DNA of 45,968 nucleotides from an uncultured Saprospiraceae bacterium (GTDB lineage Bacteria > Bacteroidota > Bacteroidia > Chitinophagales > Saprospiraceae). The stretch is from NCBI GenBank assembly GCA_937967625.1, contig CALCJP010000127.1, positions 1 to 45,968 of the forward strand, written 5' to 3'. The notes below the pieces were generated by a model. It did no database searches and was not told the DNA's origin. It worked only from the letters and a program-made list of their open reading frames with translations. A program made the translations under genes and the position numbers. Below, piece by piece: positions 43,071 through 45,968 of the stretch; the first letter of the stretch is position 1; each line of letters starts with the position of its first letter.

Positions 43071-44732
43071 ATGGACATAGGTATTGGAATTATTGGCGGT
43101 CTGGTCTTAGGTGCCCTTGTGGGCTACTTTGTAGTGCAGACTTTCGTCAAAAAAATGAGTCAAGGGCGAATCGAGGAGATGAACAGAAAAGCAGATCTCG
43201 AGATTCAAGAAGCGAGAGTGACTGCTAACCGATTGGTCAGCGACGCAGAAGCCAAAGCGAACAAAATCGTTTCGAAGGCAGAGAGCAAGAACGAATCAAT
43301 CAAACAGAAAAAGATTTCTGAGGCAAAAGAAAAATTTGCGCGCATGAAATCTGAAATTGATTCTGAACGCGCCAATCTGAAAGTAGAGTTGAAAGACAGA
43401 GAGGTTGATGTCGTGAAAAGAGAGACCTCGATTAAACAAAAAGAAGATACGCTGAAGCAAAAATCAATCGACGTTGAGGACAGAGAAAAAGAAATCAAAG
43501 TAGTCCGTGAAAACCTTGATAAGCAATTAAAAATCGTTGCGAAAAAGAAAGAAGAACTCGATAACGCCAACGAAATCCACATCAAAAAACTGGAAAGCGT
43601 TGCGAGACTTTCTGAAGCAGAAGCTAAAGAGCAATTGCTCGAAGCAGTTAAAGCAAAGTCTGAAACTGACGCGATGGCAATTGTCAAATCTTCTATCGAA
43701 GAGGCAAAAGCGACTTCTAATAAAGAAGCGAAGAAAATCATCATTCAGACCATTCAGCGGATGTGTGCTGAATATACGATTGAAAATACGGTTTCGGTTT
43801 TCAACCTTGATTCAGATGATTTGAAAGGTCAGATTATCGGGCGAGAGGGAAGAAACATTCGTGCGCTCGAAGCGGCGACAGGTGCTGAGATTGTAGTCGA
43901 TGACACACCAGAGGCGATTGTGATTTCGAGTTTTGATCCGATTCGACGAGAGGTTGCTCGGTTGTCTTTGAAGAAATTAGTGGCAGATGGACGTATCCAC
44001 CCTGCGCGAATTGAAGAAGTAGTTGCTAAAACCAAAAAGCAATTAGAAGAACAAATCATCGAAATCGGTGAAAGGACGGTAATTGACCTCGACATTCATG
44101 GCTTACACGCCAGCTTAGTGAGAATGGTCGGGCGTATGCGTTTCCGCTCATCTTATGGTCAAAACCTTTTGAAGCACTCTATCGAAACTGCGAATCTTTG
44201 CGCAACGATGGCTGCCGAATTGGGTTTAAATCAAAAGCAAGTCAAATTAGCGAAACGTGCCGGTTTGCTGCATGACCTCGGAAAAGTGGCAGAAGAAGAA
44301 ACGGAATTGTCACACGCAATCCTCGGTATGAAGATGTGTGAAAAAGTAAACGAGCACAAGTTTGTTTGCAACGCCGTCGGAGCACACCACGATGAAGTTG
44401 AAATGACTAATATCATTTCCCCAATCGTTCAAGCATGTGATGCTATCTCAGGCGCGAGACCGGGTGCGAGACGCGAAATTTTAGAGAGTTACCTCAAACG
44501 TATCGGCGAATTGGAAGAAATCGCAATGGGCTACCAAGGCGTTCAGAAAGCATTCGCAATGCAAGCAGGTCGCGAGTTGCGCGTCATCGTTGAAGCTGAA
44601 AAAGTAACAGACCAATATGCAGATGATTTGTCCTTTATGATTTCTCAAAAAATTCAGGACGAAATGCAGTACCCTGGTCAAATCAGAGTTACCGTCATCA
44701 GAGAACGACGAGCCGTCGCCTTTGCGAGATAA
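43071..44732 (+). CDS. rny: Ribonuclease Y
   Basis: N-terminal TM + coiled coil, KH '[48 protein letters not shown]', HD domain '[14 protein letters not shown]'. Confidence 0.97.
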   Translation: MDIGIGIIGGLVLGALVGYFVVQTFVKKMSQGRIEEMNRKADLEIQEARVTANRLVSDAEAKANKIVSKAESKNESIKQKKISEAKEKFARMKSEIDSERANLKVELKDREVDVVKRETSIKQKEDTLKQKSIDVEDREKEIKVVRENLDKQLKIVAKKKEELDNANEIHIKKLESVARLSEAEAKEQLLEAVKAKSETDAMAIVKSSIEEAKATSNKEAKKIIIQTIQRMCAEYTIENTVSVFNLDSDDLKGQIIGREGRNIRALEAATGAEIVVDDTPEAIVISSFDPIRREVARLSLKKLVADGRIHPARIEEVVAKTKKQLEEQIIEIGERTVIDLDIHGLHASLVRMVGRMRFRSSYGQNLLKHSIETANLCATMAAELGLNQKQVKLAKRAGLLHDLGKVAEEETELSHAILGMKMCEKVNEHKFVCNAVGAHHDEVEMTNIISPIVQACDAISGARPGARREILESYLKRIGELEEIAMGYQGVQKAFAMQAGRELRVIVEAEKVTDQYADDLSFMISQKIQDEMQYPGQIRVTVIRERRAVAFAR

Positions 44733-44743
44733 TTAAAAAACGA

Positions 44744-44818
44744 GTTGAGTATCGTCTCTCGAAGAGGACGATGCGATACAAATGAGCGCATCGTCCCTTA
44801 CAGGAGACGATGCTGAAA
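44744..44818. repeat. Long palindromic repeat, copy 5 (inverted relative to copy 3)
   Basis: GTTGAGTATCGTCTCTCGAAGAGGACGATGCGATACAAATGAGCGCATCGTCCCTTACAGGAGACGATGCTGAAA. Confidence 0.9.
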
Positions 44819-44842
44819 TTCGAAGTTTTTATTGATACCTTT

Positions 44843-44883
44843 AATCCCCTTGTCACCTCAAAATGGCAAGGGGATTGTTGTTT
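44843..44883 (+). terminator. Intrinsic terminator downstream of rny
   Basis: AATCCCCTTG-tcacctcaaaatgg-CAAGGGGATT-GTTGTTT. Confidence 0.8.
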
Positions 44884-44903
44884 ATATTCAAACTTAACTT
44901 AAT

Positions 44904-45626
44904 ATGAAAAAGATACTATTCACACTTCTATTTATAGCTTCAACCATCGGTTTTGCTTTTGCTCAGAGCTATGCCTTTGGGCTTAAAGGAGGTCCTACCA
45001 TTGGCACGCAGCAATGGGATGGATTCGATCGGCAACCATTGTTTAGTTATCATGGAGTAGCATTTATTGAGTCTGCTCCTGAAGACAATTCCTTCGCGCT
45101 TTTCGCGCAATCAGGCTATCATGTCAAAGGTAGTTCTATTGGAGGTAATTTGGGAATTAATCCGACTACTGGTAATCCTTTTCGTTTTTCTTCTCAGGGG
45201 TTTGAGTTTCATAATATTGATTTGGTATTGGGAGCAAAGCAGAAATTTGATAAAGACTTTTTCGGCAACTCAAAAGCATATTATCTTTTTGGAGTTCGAG
45301 GTGATTATACGATCAGTACTAATTTGGATGAATATCAGCAAGTCAATTCTATTTACTTTCCAATACCCCAGTTTGTGCGGAAGTGGAATTATGGAGCAAC
45401 TGTTGGCGGAGGTTTTGAAGTGCCTTTAAGTGATTTTGTAGCAGGAATTTTAGAGTTAAATATTCACCCAGATTTTTCAAACCAGTACATGCAAGGTGCC
45501 ATTCCAAATGTGCGAAACCCTTTCACCGGTCAGCTCTCTACCGTCCCTGAGCGAACGATTCGGAATCTTACTTTTGAAATTAGTTTAGGGTTCAGATTCT
45601 TGCATAAGATTGAGTATATTGATTAG
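44904..45626 (+). CDS. Outer membrane beta-barrel protein
   Basis: Signal peptide 'MKKILFTLLFIASTIGFAFAQS', 'YAFGLKGGPTIGTQQWDG', terminal strands 'EISLGFRFLHKIEYID'. Confidence 0.78.
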   Translation: MKKILFTLLFIASTIGFAFAQSYAFGLKGGPTIGTQQWDGFDRQPLFSYHGVAFIESAPEDNSFALFAQSGYHVKGSSIGGNLGINPTTGNPFRFSSQGFEFHNIDLVLGAKQKFDKDFFGNSKAYYLFGVRGDYTISTNLDEYQQVNSIYFPIPQFVRKWNYGATVGGGFEVPLSDFVAGILELNIHPDFSNQYMQGAIPNVRNPFTGQLSTVPERTIRNLTFEISLGFRFLHKIEYID

Positions 45627-45627
45627 G

Positions 45628-45689
45628 TTTTTTCCCTTTCGGGAAATGAATTTGAATGTAGCATGTCATTTCCCGAAAGGGAGAAAAAT
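45628..45689. repeat. Paired inverted mini-hairpins (CCC stems)
   Basis: TTTCCCTTTCGGGAAATGA ... TCATTTCCCGAAAGGGA. Confidence 0.9.
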
Positions 45690-45770
45690 AGGAGATAATT
45701 TATCACCTACTCATTTTTCCGAAAGGGAAAGGAAAAACGCAAAGCGGAAGAAGAAGAGCGAATCGCTAAG

Positions 45771-45968
45771 ATGAATCCTGATCAAAAAGAACGCTACTTG
45801 GCTCGCAAAGCAGAGAGAGAAAAAATACAAGCTGAAAAAGCTGCTGAAAGATCCAAAATGATGGAAGCGTTGCAAAACGCTGAGACACCAGAAGAAAAAA
45901 AGGCAATCCGTCAGCGCTGGAAAAAAGAAAACAGCAAAAAATTAGATAAAAAATCCATGCTCCGCAAA
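45771..45968 (+). CDS. K/E-rich hypothetical protein, truncated by window end
   Basis: MNPDQKERYLARKAEREKIQAEKAAERSKMMEALQNAETPEEKKAIRQRWKKENSKKLDKKSMLRK... remains open; reading frame extends upstream into repeat sequence. Confidence 0.5.
   Translation, partial: MNPDQKERYLARKAEREKIQAEKAAERSKMMEALQNAETPEEKKAIRQRWKKENSKKLDKKSMLRK

Noticed and set aside
43205-43744. 179-aa antisense ORF opposite rny (minus strand)
   Set aside because: Ser/Phe/Leu-rich translation is the expected complement of the K/E-rich coiled-coil coding region.
1151-44818. CRISPR array interpretation of the regularly looking repeats
   Set aside because: Copies are kilobases apart, internally palindromic and without spacers; no cas genes.

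Overview
The window looks like a chromosomal segment from a Bacteroidota (Saprospiraceae-like) genome. It carries mostly housekeeping genes: gdhA, dacB, a MoxR ATPase, tsaE, ald, rfbD, hpt, an acyl-CoA dehydrogenase, ybeY, feoAB, an ABC/GntR/DUF2807 operon, der, hutI, an rRNA methyltransferase, rpoZ, bamD, lpxK, pheT, zapA and rny. I see no CRISPR array, rRNA, tRNA or intact transposase. The most unusual feature is a dense set of short palindromic elements. (1) A mini-hairpin of consensus ATTT-N-N-C-[GAAA]-G-N'-N'-AAAT occurs more than 40 times, between and inside genes. The stem positions covary (GCC/CCC/CGC/CAC/TCC/GGC), the loop-closing pair is always C-G, and the loop is GNRA (GAAA, rarely GGAA or GTAA). 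(2) In a 'compound' form the loop is expanded by about 24 nt carrying a nested TCCCGAA...TTCGGGA hairpin. It sits in frame inside dacB, tsaE and feoB, which resembles Rickettsia palindromic elements. (3) A ~75-bp long palindrome is present in five intergenic copies. Some of these elements are nested in one another. Other points: an M4 metallopeptidase split by an internal deletion or frameshift inside an apparently AT-rich patch, candidate operators upstream of feoA and of the GntR/ABC operon, and a coiled-coil ORF translationally coupled to zapA.
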